Source: Carettochelys insculpta
Taxonomy: Eukaryota; Chordata; Testudines; Carettochelyidae
Length of the DNA: 64,000 nt
NCBI RefSeq assembly: GCF_033958435.1
Contig: NC_134138.1
Span: 23,528,598 to 23,592,597, forward strand
Direction: 5' to 3'
A program made the position numbers and the translations under genes. The notes under the pieces are model-generated. The model ran no database searches. It was not told the DNA's origin and saw nothing but the letters and a program-made list of their open reading frames with translations. Each line of letters begins with the position of its first letter. The stretch's first letter is position 1. Positions 1 through 11,517 of this stretch are shown in pieces.

Positions 1-316
1 TCATAAGGAGGAGGGAGAAAACTTGTTCTTCTTGGCCTCTGAGGAGAGAACAAGAGGCAATGGACTTAAACTGCAGCAAGGGAAGTTTAGGTTGGACATT
101 AGGAAAAAGTTCCTAACTGTCAGGGTGGTCAAGTACTGGAATAAGTTGCCAAGGGAGGTTGTGGAATCTCCCTCGCTGGAGATATTTAAGAACAGATTAG
201 ATAAATGTCTATCAGGGATGGTGTAGATAGTGGTCGGTCCTGCCGTCGGGGCAGGGGACTGGACTCGATGGCCTCTCGAGGCCCCTTCCGGTCCTAGTGT
301 TCTATGATTCTATGAT
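1..316 (+). mobile_element. CR1 LINE, 3' end (cut by window edge)
   Basis: This is the end of a chicken-repeat-1 type retrotransposon. Positions 23-226 still read in frame as the C-terminal tail of the CR1 reverse-transcriptase protein, with the recurring segments [20 protein letters not shown] and SLEIFKNRLDKCLSGMV. After the stop comes a short 3' UTR ending in repeated octamers (TTCTATGA repeats near 297-317), the hallmark CR1 3' terminus. The same tail recurs at 7198-7515 and 40141-40533 and in reverse at 16562. The copy runs off the left edge, so its length is unknown. Confidence 0.93.
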
Positions 317-926
317 TCTTCCCACGGTTGTTTTTAGAACTAGGTAATATATAAGTAAAAGTTTATTTCATTAAAATTTTAAAAGCTAGGAAAAAAGTTC
401 ATTTCAACTTTTTTTGTTGTTACTTTTTAAAATCAAACGTTTCAAAATGCTGTCAAAATATTTTGAGAATTCATTTCTGTGGAAAAAAAAAATAAGACCC
501 TTCAGTTCACTTTTTACCCTGGACAAAATAGGTGAGGAGGAAAGTAAGGGATGTTTTGTTTCCTCTTGCGCCCCGTGCCCCTGCTGACAATAATAAAAAG
601 TAAACTGGAGACTTCTGTTCTCCAGGTATTATAACTCTGGGCCTACTCAGACAGCTGTAGCTATTCACACAGGGAGTCACTGAGACTTAGGTTCCAATGT
701 CTGGTCTGAGGAGAGGAAAGATTTAAATCTAGGCCCCCCAAGTGACCTGGAAATTGGGGCTGTCTTTCTCCATGTGCCTGAGACACCTTTTCGATAAAAG
801 TTCCACTTCAAAAAATTGGGCATTTGCCAGTTTTGTTTTGTTGTTAAAAAGATGTGTTAAAAAAATTCCAACCAGCTCTAGTTATTAAACCGAATGCTTC
901 AGGGCTTATACCAACCTTTAAGTATT
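317..926. other. Unassigned AT-rich sequence
   Basis: No open frame, RNA gene or repeat could be recognised here. The sequence is AT-rich with short A and T runs and ends at the target duplication of the next MITE. Confidence 0.6.
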
Positions 927-929
927 ACA

Positions 930-1619
930 GTCTACGTCTACACGTGCACGCTACATCGAAATAGCTACATAGGCTATTTCGATGAATAACGTCTACACGT
1001 CCTCCAGGGCTGGCAACGTCGACGTTCAACTTCGACGTTGGGCAGCACCACATTGAAATAGGCGCTGTGAGGGAACGTCTACATGCCAAAGTAGCACACA
1101 TCGAAATAAGGGTGCCAGGAACAGCTGCAGACAGGGTCACAGGGCGGACTCAACAGCAAGCCGCTCCCTTAAAGGGCCCCTCCCAGACACAGTTGCACTA
1201 AACAACACAAGATCCACAGAGCCAACAACTGGTTGCAGACCCTGTGCATGCAGCATGGATCCCCAGCTGCCGCAGCAGCAGCCAGAAGCCCTGGGTGAAG
1301 GGCTGGTGTGCACGGTGACCATAGAGCCCCGCAGGGGCTGGAGAGAGAGCGTCTCTCAACCCCTCAGCTGATGGCCGCCATGGCGGACCCCGCTATTTCA
1401 ATGTTGTGGGACGCGGATCGTCTACACGTGCCCTACTTCGACGTTCAACTTCGAAGTAGGGCGCTATTCCCATCCCCTCATGGGGTTAGCGACTTCAACG
1501 TCTCGCCACCTAACGTCGATTTCAACTTCGAAATAGTGCCCAACACGTGTAGCTGTGACGGGCGCTATTTCGAAGTTGGCGCCGCTACTTCGAAGTAGCG
1601 TGCACGTGTAGACGCGGCC
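930..1619 (-). mobile_element. Harbinger MITE, deletion derivative of element B family
   Basis: A non-autonomous element of 690 bp. Its termini GTCTACGTCTAC and GTAGACGCGGCC form the shared inverted repeat, and it is flanked by an exact 3-bp duplication ACA (927-929 and 1620-1622). Its ends match, in reverse, the ends of the autonomous element at 40645-44603. The centre keeps the start of the HARBI1 reading (ATG near 1255, then Asp-Pro-Gln and a short Gln run), so it arose by internal deletion. TCGA-containing motifs crowd the outer parts of both ends. It belongs with the copy at 44711-45421, which lies in the opposite orientation. No protein is made from it. Confidence 0.88.
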
Positions 1620-1622
1620 ACA

Positions 1623-2567
1623 CATGGCTGCCTAGTGTACTGTTCTTACACCTTCCTCTGAAGCATCTGCTCATAACTGTGTCCATTAGGTACAATGAGG
1701 TACTGGGCTAGATGGATTTGGGGCCTGGTCAAGGCTGTACCAGTTTTACATTCCAATTTAATGTTGATTATACTGATTTCTGCTGGAATGTGGGGTCATA
1801 ATGAGCCACATGCTAGCTGAGCTTACATCCGTGCCTTATAATCTCTTTTTCAATGCACACAGGGTCTCTGAATGATTTCCAAAAGAAAACAGGAAGCTGC
1901 CAAAGAGAAGTGGACATCTCTGGCCCAACACTTTGCCCTTTTGTTTGAAATCAAGAAAAGCTCCATTCAGGCCTCTAATTGATCAAAATTGAGTGCAATT
2001 GCCAGAGCACGGATAATTGCTGGGAGAGGGCAGTGGTCACCCTAACCAGTTGTCACTTCTGAGGAAACTGAACACTAACAACCAATCAAGCAGTGTTACT
2101 TAGAATAGGAACCTTTCAACGACCCCTGATTTCCCCTTCAGGAAATATTTTATACATAATTTGTGTTTCATTTTTTATGTTGGCACATAACACTTTCCAT
2201 ACCTTGTTTATTTTTAATTTTAGAACGTTCAAAACTGTTAGCTACACCATTCTGGCTGTGTGTGCTAAATCTCTTTTGACAAGATTTTCAGATGAACCAT
2301 AGGAATTCTGTATCTCATCTAATTTATCCCACACTTGCTGTTTACATTATAAATACAGCAGTTTTCAATACAGTGCTTCTTTTTGATTAATTCCTGTTAC
2401 CAACATTGGGTTGCATTATTTCGATTTCATTTGCTTGACTCAAGCCCACATTTGATTTAGCTTTTATTTTTTCATTTACACATAACTACTTTGTTCATGT
2501 TCTGTGTCTCACTGTTCTGCTTTCAGCACTGCCAGTTCTGTCCTTTTCATTGCAAGTCTCTTAACAG
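1623..2567. other. Unassigned sequence
   Basis: About 0.9 kb of AT-rich sequence. Short open frames such as 2093-2302 have no recognisable domain and ordinary AT-rich composition. Nothing else supportable was seen. Confidence 0.6.
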
Positions 2568-2570
2568 ATA

Positions 2571-2971
2571 GGCTATGTCAACACTATGGAGATCTTTCAA
2601 AAGAAGTCCTTCTGGAAGATCTCTTCCGAAAGAACTGCTTTCAAAAGAGTGCGTCCATACACTCAAAAGAGTGATCTGCTTGTTCGAAAGACAGCGTCCA
2701 CACAGCCCCTGTTCTTTTGAAAGAATGGGCCAGGGATCAACAAATCAGGACCCATGAGGACTGCTCTTTCAAAAGAAAGGCCATAAAGAATGTCTACACA
2801 CATTTTCTTTCAAAAGAAGCATTCAGAAGAAGCACTTTTGAAAGGAGTGCTGCATGCTTTTGATTTACTTTTGAAAGAATGCTTTTTGTGTGTAGACATT
2901 CTGGAAGCTCTTTTGAAAGAGCCCCTTCTTTCAAAGACCTTTCAAAAGAACTTGCTAATGTAGACACAACC
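2571..2971. mobile_element. Harbinger-like MITE, TTTCGAAAG/TTTCAAAAG subfamily
   Basis: Starts GGCTATGTCAAC and ends GTAGACACAACC, a decayed version of the shared 12-bp inverted terminus. Flanking triplets are ATA and TTA, so the duplication is imperfect. The interior is filled with TTTCRAAAG-type motifs, as in the next two elements. The copy is older than its neighbours, judging by its degraded ends. Confidence 0.72.
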
Positions 2972-3033
2972 TTAAGATGGAGTATCTGGAATATCATTTC
3001 AAAATAAAACTGCCGTGTAGACTTAGTATTTCA

Positions 3034-3445
3034 GGCTATGTCTACACAAGTATTCCTCTTTCGAAAGAGGTATACAAATGAAGGAAATCAAAAATGAAAA
3101 TGAGGCACAGATTGACACATCTGGCACATCATTTGCATCTTCTTTCGAAAGAGCTTCTTTCAAAAGAAGAAAAGAAGTGTAGACACGGCTCTTTTGAAAG
3201 TAAACCCCATCTTCCAAAGAACTCTTCTTCCTAAAAAAAATTTAGGAAAAAGGGTTCTTTGGAAGGTGGGGATTACTTTCAAAAGAGCCACATCTACACA
3301 GCTTTCCTTCTTTTGAAAGAAGCTCTTTCAAAAGGAGAATATGTAAATGAGGTGCCAGATATGTCAATCTGTGCCTCATTTGCATTTTTGATTTCCTTCA
3401 TTTGCATGCCTCTTTTGAAAGAAGAATGCAAATGTAGACGTAGCC
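3034..3445. mobile_element. Palindromic Harbinger-like MITE
   Basis: A 412-bp element with termini GGCTATGTCTAC and GTAGACGTAGCC, flanked by exact TCA duplications (3031-3033 and 3446-3448). The two halves are imperfect inverted copies that meet near 3240, so the whole element could fold into a long hairpin. The repeated motif is TTTCGAAAG/CTTTTGAAAG. Short open frames on both strands are by-products of the palindrome. Confidence 0.85.
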
Positions 3446-3507
3446 TCAGAGTAGAACCCCTGGAAGCAGAGCTTCCAGGGGCTGTAATCTGAAAGAGACT
3501 CTGTTGT

Positions 3508-3928
3508 GGCTAGGCCTGCACTTGCGCTTCTCTTTCAAAAGAGGAATGCAAATGAGGGAAATTGAAAATGCAAATGAGACACTGATTTACATATCTTGCA
3601 CTTCATTTCTATAATCTATTTTTGGAAGAGATTCTTTCGAAAGAAAGAAAGAAAGAAAGAAGTGTAGACAGGGCTCTTTCAAAAATAAACCCCCTCTTCA
3701 AAATAACCCTTCTTCCTGAAACAAAATAGAAAGAAGGGTTCCTTCAAAGAAGGGTTTATTTTCGAAAGAGCCCAGTCTACACTGCTTTCTTTCTTTCAAA
3801 AGAATCTCTTCCGAAAAGACATTATGCAAATGAAGCACAAGATCTGTAAATCAGTCCCTCATTTGCATTTTTGATTGCCCTCATTTGCATTCCTCTTTTG
3901 AAAATGGAATGCAATTGTAGATGTAGCC
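3508..3928. mobile_element. Palindromic Harbinger-like MITE, second copy
   Basis: A 421-bp relative of the element at 3034. Termini are GGCTAGGCCTGC (decayed) and GTAGATGTAGCC, with an exact TGT duplication at 3505-3507 and 3929-3931. The centre near 3700-3770 is again an inverted repeat, and a GAAA microsatellite (3639-3661) has grown from a TTCGAAAG motif. Confidence 0.83.
3639..3661 (+). repeat. (GAAA)n microsatellite
   Basis: About five and a half units of GAAA inside the MITE at 3508-3928, apparently an expansion of a CGAAAG motif of the element itself. Confidence 0.85.
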
Positions 3929-4072
3929 TGTGTGTACACACAATTTCAGAATAAGTTTTCCTTATTTTGGAGCTTCTCTGTAGCATAGACTCATTATTCA
4001 AGAATAGTTTATTTTGGAATAATAACTCTGAAATAAGCTATTCTGGAATAACTCTGTAGTGTAGACATACCC
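3929..4072. mobile_element. Short MITE remnant abutting the previous element
   Basis: Begins immediately after the right end of the 3508-3928 element with a degenerate start (GTGTGTACACAC) and ends with GTAGACATACCC, matching the shared terminus. The interior has TTCAGAATAAG/CTTATTTTGGA type inverted motifs. The left end is truncated or shared with the neighbouring target site. Confidence 0.55.
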
Positions 4073-4337
4073 CAAAGGGTTAGCAAAGACAAGGGAAAGT
4101 ATTCAAAATATTGTTTTTAAAATTTGTGATTTTAAGACAACCTTGTGGTTTTGGGGGTGAGGACTCATGATTTTTGAGCATTTGTGACTGTCTTCCAGAT
4201 TCTACCTCTGGCTTTTCCCTCCTGAAACCATTGCCTTCCCTATTACCCCTCTTCTGAACTCTGCACCCTCCTTTATTCTAGTCTGCTCTTGTGACATGCT
4301 CTTCATACCTTACAACCAAGTAACTTCCCTAAATTAG

Positions 4338-4793
4338 TCTGAGGCTATGTATGCACTAGACATAGAAGTTGACCGCTGATATGCAATTTGAGCTATGCCA
4401 ATTGCGTAGCTAAAATCAACTTATCAACTAACTGTTGACTTCAATGTCTGTCTATGTGGAGGAAGGTCAATGGGAGCATTTCTCCCATTGACCTTTCTTA
4501 ATCTTTGATGTTCATGTGGTGTTCCAGGGTTGACTTTGACTCTGGAAAGTGTCCCGAGTGGGTCGACCTTCCACCATAGTATGGCTCTACTCTTAGCGGG
4601 GTAGCTGTGTTAGTCTGTATCGTCGCAAAACAAAGCAAGCAGTTCTGTAGCACCTTAAACACTAATAATTTTATTGATTAGGTAACGAGCTACAGCTCCA
4701 GAATCTGAAGAAATGGGTCTTTCCCATGAAAGCTCGTTACCTAATCAATAAAATTGTTAGTCTGTAAAGTGCTACAGGACTGCTTGCTTTGTT
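4338..4793 (+). mobile_element. Foldback element, split by a MITE
   Basis: Outer foldback copy flanked by an exact 13-bp duplication TTCCCTAAATTAG (4325-4337 and 4794-4806). Its first bases (4338-4342) are separated from the rest (4592-4793) by the MITE at 4343-4591. The rest has the family structure: a terminal tag GGGGTAGCTGTGTTAGTCTG, then two inverted arms containing GTAGCACCTTA and its complement around a short loop. The duplication length resembles retroposons more than classic DNA transposons. Family name unknown. Confidence 0.75.
4343..4591. mobile_element. Harbinger-like MITE nested in foldback element
   Basis: Starts GGCTATGTATGC just after TGA and ends near CTACTCTTAGC. Removing it joins TCTGA to GGGGTAGCTGTG, which matches the uninterrupted end of related foldback copies, supporting an insertion. 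The interior contains inverted GTTGAC/GTCAAC-type motifs and a GGTCAATGGGAG/CTCCCATTGACC stem. The right duplication is lost. Confidence 0.6.
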
Positions 4794-4866
4794 TTCCCTA
4801 AATTAGGTATGCACATTAAAATACCAGTTTGTAAACCCCAAACATAGGTTGTAAAGAAGAGCAAAA

Positions 4867-4915
4867 CAAAAAAAAGTACTGTACTGTAAGAAAAAAAACA
4901 GTACTGTACTGTAAG
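4867..4915 (+). repeat. Two-unit tandem repeat (~25 bp)
   Basis: An A-run followed by GTACTGTACTGTAAG occurs twice in direct succession. Simple local duplication; no function is suggested. Confidence 0.75.
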
Positions 4916-5008
4916 AAGTCCCATGTTACCAAATTTTCCTACCCCTCCTGCTTCCCTCTTCTTGTCTTTTGTCATCTTTCAGAATGCTATGTCTAAACAT
5001 TCATTGTA

Positions 5009-5092
5009 AACTCTTCAGGCCAGGGACTGTCTTTCTTGTATTGGAAATGCATTGCACATGATGATAGTGCTATATAAATATTAAATAATGCT
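5009..5092 (+). repeat. Old dispersed repeat tail (CR1/L3-like)
   Basis: The run CAGGCCAGGGACTGTCTTTC followed by ATAGTGCTATATAAATATTAA resembles a very common sauropsid repeat tail. It is recognised from memory of the motif only and is diverged; the exact LINE family is uncertain. Confidence 0.45.
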
Positions 5093-6394
5093 AGCCCATA
5101 AATCAACTAGTTCTAGAAGAGTGAGAAGCAGACTACCATGTTAGAAGCTACTACAATTCTTATTCTTGTGAAGAAGCATGTGGCAAAGCCAGAAAACTTG
5201 GTGGTTGTGACTCAGACCAGAAAGAGAGACTGGAGAAGGGCAGTTATCTCTGGAGAAAGGAGTTGAAGCCAAACCTCTGGGAAGGGCTATGACTTGGTAA
5301 AGAGAGTGAGTGCAAGCTGTTTCCTAAGGAAGGAACTGGGATAAATACTGTCCTACTCTGGAAAGGCAAGAACAGGTGACTGTTGTTTTGGCTTGAGGCA
5401 CCTTAATGTGGAGAAGAGCCAGTAATTAAGCAAGAAGATTCAGATTCTAATCTGAGCTGGGTGAACACACTTGCCCTGTAACATCTGAGTCAGTGTGAAG
5501 CGGTGCCCAGGTCATGTGTTCAGTCCTACTAAGCAGATGCTGAACCTTGGAGCTGCAAGAGTGGGGGACTTACACTCAGAGCAGTCCCTGAGAGTCAAAA
5601 AGAAGTAACATCTTCCTGCTGGTGCCCCAGGTGTGACACAAGGAACCGTTCTTGTGTTGGCAGGAGAGGGATGCAATGAGTGTAAAGCAAAGGCACTGTG
5701 GTCCACAGCACATGAGAAATGATCAGAATAACTGTGTCATATTTTTCATCCTGTTTCTCGCTTGCAAATGTGGCCTTGGGCAAATTAAAAAAAAAGTGCC
5801 TCAGTTTACCCATATGTAATGAGAAGGTAATTTGCATGTTTGCCATTGGGTGAAAAGTGCTACAGAAGTGCAAAGAATCCTTATAACTCCTCCTCACTTC
5901 TAGGAGAGGTGGACTCTTTCCATGTACTTACTTTGTCTTAAGATAAGCAGTAAAATGCTGGAGATACTGCATATGTGTATGCAATATTAAAATGACTCCA
6001 GAATCCTTTGTTTCTGCCATCCCCTTCTTGGCGTTAACTAGCTTTGCTTCTCTGGGACTCTCCTGATTTTAGTGCTGGAACTGATTTGAAAGGTTTGGAA
6101 ACATCTGTGGAAAGCATAACTGCATTCTTAAAAGGGCACTGTGTCCCAAGGGTCTGCAGTGTTGTCATTTGGGTACAAAGGGGATCCTAGGCTGGAATGG
6201 AGCCCCTCACATAGAATGGGAGAAAGTCATTCTCTGATGGCACACTCTAGGGACAGTCACTTGGCTTGCACTCTGGGAACTTTCAGAGGAGGAACAGAAG
6301 AGATAGTGGCTTAGAAACGTCCTCCTCTGGTCTTACTGTCAGAGAACAGTCCCAGCTGACTTGCGACTCACTGTCCAGATCCTGCATCAGGCCT
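5093..6394. other. Unassigned sequence with a faint MIR-like patch
   Basis: No credible gene. Around 5765-5830 the order GGCCTTGGGCAAAT ... GTGCCTCAGTTTACCCAT resembles the core of a MIR SINE interrupted by an A-run. Small open frames (5512-5897 on the reverse strand) show no domain. Confidence 0.5.
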
Positions 6395-6466
6395 TGCCCC
6401 CAAATAAGGTGCCATGGGACTCTGTCTCCTTTGCAGATACAGACTAACATGCCTACTTCTCAGAGC
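6395..6466 (-). mobile_element. Foldback element, terminal fragment
   Basis: Carries one arm end (ATAAGGTGCCATGGGACTC) and the terminal tag (CAGATACAGACTAACATGCC) seen in the copies at 29453 and 30081. The other arm is missing, so this is a truncated relic. Confidence 0.6.
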
Positions 6467-6524
6467 CTAGTCTCTCTCTTCCTTATCCATCAAGTATCTC
6501 AACCACAATCATACTGAAGGGCAT

Positions 6525-7515
6525 AACAAGTGGGGTTGAGCAGGGGTCTGTTTTGGGGCCAGTTCTGCTTGATATCTTCTTTAATTATTTTGATATTGGC
6601 ATTGAGATTATGATTATTGAGTTTGCAGATGATACCAAGCTGGGAGGGGTTGCAACTCCTTTGGAGGATAGGCTCATAATTCAAAAGGATCTAGACAAAC
6701 TAGAGAAATGGTCTAAGGGAAATAGGATAAAGTTTAATAAGGACAAATTCAAAGTACTCCACTTAGGGAGGAACAATCAGTTTTACACATACAGAATGGG
6801 AAGTGACTGTCTAGCAAGGAGTACAGCAGAAAGGGATCCAGGAGTCATAGTGGACCGACAAGCTAAATATGAGTCAACAGTGTGACACTGTTGCAAAACA
6901 AGCAAACATGGTTCTAGGATGCATTAACAGGAGTGCTGTGAGCAAGACATGAGAACTCATTCTTCCACTCTACTCTGCACTGATTAGGCCTCAATTGGAG
7001 TGTTGTGTCCAGTTCTAGGTACTATATTTCAAGAAAGATGTGAAGAAACTAGAGAAGGTCCAGAGAAGAGCAGCAAGAATGATTAAAGGGCTAGAGAACA
7101 TGAGCTATGAGGGAAGACTGAAAGAACTGACCTTGTTTAGTTTAGAAAAGGGAAGACTGAAAGGGGACATGGTAGTGGTTGTCAAGTACTTAAAAGAGTG
7201 TCACAAGGAGGAGGGAGAATAATTGTTCCCTTGGCCTCTGAGAACAAGATGAGGAGCAATGGGCTTAAACTGCAGCAAGGGAGGTTTAGAATAGACAATA
7301 GGAAAAACTTCCTAACTGTTAGGGTGGTTAAACACTGGAATAAATTGCTTAGGGAGGCTGTGGAATCTCCATTACTGAAGATATTTAAGAGCAGTTTAGA
7401 TAGACATCTATCAGGGATGATCTAGATGGTATTCGGTTCTGCTGTAAGAGAAGGGGACTTGATGACCTCTCAAAGTCCCTCTCAGGTCTAATGTTCTATA
7501 ATTCTATGATTCTAA
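6525..7515 (+). pseudogene. CR1 LINE fragment: reverse transcriptase C-terminal half, broken
   Basis: Codes for the second half of the CR1 reverse transcriptase in pieces. The frame at 6553-6885 holds the catalytic FADD motif (FADDTKLGGVATP) followed by the thumb region with KVLHLGRNN. Near 6885 the frame stops and resumes as 7040-7222 ([17 protein letters not shown]) and 7198-7425 (C-terminal tail). The motif normally reading GVPQGSVLGP is GVEQGSVLGP here. The copy ends in the usual ATTCTATGATTCT octamers at 7515. It is 5' truncated within the RT domain and carries several stops and frameshifts, so it is dead. Confidence 0.9.
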
Positions 7516-7529
7516 ATACAAGATTGGAT

Positions 7530-7625
7530 TGGATTTTAGTTTATGCAGTAGAAGCTTATGCATTTAGCTCCCGAGCGCTGAGGGTTGAGCTAGCCCACCA
7601 AAGATTGGGGTCTGTCAGTAATATA
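7530..7625 (+). mobile_element. tRNA-derived SINE fragment
   Basis: Shows a decayed tRNA-like head (TAGTTTATGCAGTAGAAGCTT resembles box A with a D-stem; GGGTTGAGCTAGCCC lies where box B should be), then the shared body GATTGGGGTCTGTCAG. The better preserved copy at 30320-30420 supports the assignment. Confidence 0.55.
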
Positions 7626-7640
7626 CAAGGCAATGAAGAA

Positions 7641-9415
7641 TTAGGCCTAGTACCTGCATTGGCTTAAATATGTAGACATGCTTTAAGATCCAATTTAATC
7701 GAAGTGTTACATAACTGTGAGCTACAAACCTAACCTAAAACTAAAACTGCATGGGTCTGACACTCAGCCAGAACTGTTCTACTGATCTCAAGGGAGCAGT
7801 TCCGACTTCCCCCAGCTGCAGATTGTGCTGAATGAGTCTAGAAGAACGCAGCCAACAGAACTATTGTGAATGACCAAACCTAAGCTGTCTCCTTAGAAAT
7901 GTTAGAGACAGAAGGCTAAAGAAGACCAAAGGGCAGAGTCCTTCAGAAGGGACTTCAGTAGCATTTCATTGGGTCACAGCAGCCCATGGTTACCAGAGAT
8001 GTACAGAAAAAAATTGCATATTTGCTTTTTTGGGGTGGTCAAGGATCTGACAGGAGAGAATCAAGATTCACAGAATACTAAATGATCACTGTAGTGAAAA
8101 GCCATGCATTATTTACAAGCACAGTGTGAGCTGTCAGGTCACTTATATCAATTATTCACCATTTGTTCAGTTCAGCTTTGTATAAATCTTCTTTTTCTCA
8201 CTCAGCAAATTCCAAATTTACTACAAAGCCCTATGCCATGTCTGTAATGGGAACAGACTGCAATGTATGAAAATGCAGACAGCTTGCAAAATTTGTAAGT
8301 GATTGCTTGGCAAATTATTGGTGTCCGTCCTTTGCTCTGTTTCATCCAGAGTGTGATTTTTTTAAAATGCATAAATCAAATATGAGGTCTCTCTGAATTT
8401 ATCATTTGAGCTGGAATTCTATCCTGCTTTCAACTAGCATATATAGTACTTTTCAGCCAAAACTAGAGAACATCCCCACCCCCAGAAAAACTGAATAAGA
8501 AGCAATAGCTCCACAGGCTTCTAAATCCAGATGGTCCATTATGGCCCTTGCCCTCCTGCTATAATTAAGTCATAGAATTTCACCCAGTAATTCCTGCCTC
8601 AAATCTATAACCTCTGATTGAGTTAGATTATAGTATAGGAGCTTCTCTTTCTCCTTAATCTGGTCATATTTTACCTGTGTTCCATGTGTGAGGGTCCCAT
8701 TGCTGTCAATGAAAATATGTGCAAAGATTGAGGTTAGAACTGGGAGATTCATTTGTATGATCAGAGGGCTGGCAGATAACTAGATCAAAGAATGGCTGAT
8801 CCATTGTGTTGTGACTCAGTACTAGCCTGGCAGCATTGGAGGCTGACATCACTTTTATATCCAAAAATTCTGAACTTCCTCACCCTGGCTATGTACCCCA
8901 GTCTTCCTCCACCAGCAGCAGAGAGAAGATATTTCCATGTTGGGGTTTTGAGTGCTGATGTAATGGGGCAAAGGCTTGCCAAAGTTGTTTCCCAGATCAG
9001 CCAAAACAGATAGGTCTGAATCGGCTGCTGTGAGTGACAATCAGGATGCTAACAGGAACAATTATAACAGGAAATATCTCATTTTTAGTGCACGTTGCCA
9101 CGTTGTCTAAGTACAGATGGATCAGGCGAATCACCTCTGTAGGGTGAGATGCCCTATGAACTAGAAGGCATTATTTGCTCTCCCTTCATCCTTGGGTAAG
9201 GAGAATCTGCCAGGAAAATATATATTTAAATCACCATTATGTTGTTTAAAATGGTAATGAGAAAGGTCCTGCAAAGCATCATGGGGGAAAAGATTCTGGA
9301 CACATTTAATCTCCTCTGAAACTTTGTTCCACCACCAAATTATCTGCCCAAGGTCTCCAGTTTTATGCACTTTGACCTGGTCTTCATTATCTGTTTTGTC
9401 CATAAGGAACTCACA
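7641..9415. other. Unassigned sequence
   Basis: About 1.8 kb without a recognisable gene or repeat. Overlapping short frames at 8785-9040 on both strands have no domain features. The stretch ends at the hAT target duplication. Confidence 0.6.
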
Positions 9416-9423
9416 TCCTAGAG

Positions 9424-10312
9424 CAGTGGTTCCCAAACTTATCGGCATCACTCCCCCCTTTTGATTTTTGAGAAACCTTCACGCCCCCCACCTCTTCTTT
9501 ATCATCATCCAACCCCCCTTTTAACCAAAAATTTGTAATTTACAATAAACACAAAAACTTGATATAAAAATGTTATTTAAAATGAAAAATAAGCACAAAT
9601 AGTTTTCTTTGGCCCCTTGTGGGTGCCTGGTGCAGCTCCAGCTGGCCAGCTGCATGAGCCCCGTGCCAGCTGCCAGAGCTGCCCGTGCCAGCTGTCCCAC
9701 CCTCCTGAGACCTGTGCTGTCAGAGCCACTTGCCTGAGCCCCACATCTCTGGGACCAGCCACCCACTCACCCACCAGCTGCCTGCCCCAGCTGCAGGCCA
9801 GCCACCCAAGCCACCTGCCCAAGCCCCATGCTGCCCAGGTCAGCTGCCCACCACCAGCCTGATCTGCCTGAGCCTGTGATGCGAGGGCCAGCCACCCAAA
9901 CCCCGTGAATCCTGCAAACTGGCTGAGCCCTGCAAGCCCCACGAGTTGCCTGCCTGAGCCCCTCCCTTTCCGTAAAGCCAGGCACCACCAGGCCTTGGTT
10001 CTAACATGTTCCCATCCCTTTACCTGAGCCAGGCACCCCCAGCTCCTCCTCTAACTCTGTCCTCTTCCTCCTCCTCCACTGCCAACTCACACTCACTCAC
10101 CTTTGCATGTGGGTCTTCACTGGCTGCCTGCTTTTTACAGCGGCTTCATTGGGTCACCCACGTAAAATGGCAGGGCTGAGAGCTGGAAGCAAAGGCCGTC
10201 TCTTTCTTTGGGTGAGGGGAATGATGGGAGGGGCTGGGTCACCTCAGACACCTCCTGGAATTTCTTCACGCCCTTCCCCAGGGAAGCACACCCCCCAGGT
10301 TGGGAAACCATG
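9424..10312 (+). mobile_element. Non-autonomous hAT element, copy 1
   Basis: An 889-bp element starting CAGTGGTTCCCAAACTT and ending GGTTGGGAAACCATG, the classic short hAT inverted terminus. It is flanked by TCCTAGAG (9416-9423) and TCCTATAG (10313-10320), an 8-bp duplication with one change. The interior has an AT-rich left part and a GC-rich centre of degenerate CAGCTGCC/GCCAGCTG motifs. No transposase is coded; apparent 80-120 aa frames in the GC-rich centre are low-complexity. The same element lies reversed at 27002-27844. Confidence 0.87.
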
Positions 10313-10320
10313 TCCTATAG

Positions 10321-11517
10321 GGCTGCAGAGAGAGACATAATTCTTGCTATAGCTGGGTCCTGAGCCACTGATGGCTTTGAACATCAGGAACAGTGCACTG
10401 AATAAATAATAGACACAAATGGAATTTGAATGGAGGGATTTAAGCACATGAATGATATGTTCACAGCAACTGCCCTAGTGAGACAGGCATCTTTGTATCC
10501 ACATTTGTTCCAGATACAGTGACATAATGAAGATAATGCACTATCAAAAGGAAGAGGGTAGAATTTCCTACAAAACTTCAGATATTATCTGGTCACCACA
10601 TATTAAGGATGAGTAAAATGTTGCTTCAAAGTTTGCACCACTTGCTGATTAGGAAACATTTGGCTGCAATTGAGGGACAGTACTGACTTCACTCATTCTT
10701 CAAATCATTTCAACTTCTGACTGGTATCACCAGGGTCTTGCCCAGATTCTGAAGAGCCCCACCCTGCCAAGGCTTCCAAGTTCCCGAGTGTGCAGCTAAG
10801 AGAAGTGTCACTTCTGGAATCCCTGGGAGATCCAGTTCAAGCCATGGAGGGGAAATCTGCAAGCTAGAGTCCTGAACCCTAGGGCAGTCCACATGGCAGG
10901 GCTGCCTCAGAGATGCAGACCTGGGAAGCCTCGGCAACTGCTGTCTGCAATTACTGTTCTGAAACTCACAAGAATGGCAGTTTTACTCAGCAGCTGCCTG
11001 TGCCGGGACAGCAAATTTCATTTTGGAAACACCATATGGCGGTATTACTGAAACATGGGGTTTTTTTTAGATTTTTTCCACTTTGGGAAGGAACACCCAG
11101 AGCAGTTTGCTTTGGTCTGAAATGAAAAGATTATTTTTTTTCATAATTTTCATTCCAATCCCAAACTGAAAAATCGGTTATTTACTCAACTCTAGTTACA
11201 ATCACTAGTAGCAGAAGTTAAAAGTCCTCTTCCATAAAATCAGACAATCTTCTCCAAAAAATGCAATAATTCACACAAACCTCAGAAAGCCTGCAGAAGA
11301 CCTCTCTGGTTACTCATCTCAGACACTCATTCCAACACTTAAAAAAATCAAGACAGTAGTGAAAGTCATGCTCTAATCATGGCATCTGCCGATGACAATG
11401 TTTTGGCTAATGGCCTGCAAACTGTGACTAGGCCGCTGAGGCCTGAAGGTAGCACGCAAACCCTCAGGAGTAAGGCGGGGCAGGAGACCTCGCCAGACTA
11501 AGTTAAAAGGCCGGTGT
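10321..11517. other. Unassigned sequence
   Basis: About 1.2 kb with no supportable gene, RNA or repeat. Small frames near 10710-11125 lack any domain. Confidence 0.6.

Noticed and set aside
2571..4072. CRISPR-like array
   Set aside because: Repeated TTTCGAAAG motifs are irregularly spaced, inverted and part of MITEs with target duplications. There are no fixed-length spacers.
9600..9990. Coding tandem repeat in GC-rich hAT centre
   Set aside because: The Pro/Ala/Gly/Trp-rich frames exist on both strands and are not conserved in phase between the two hAT copies.
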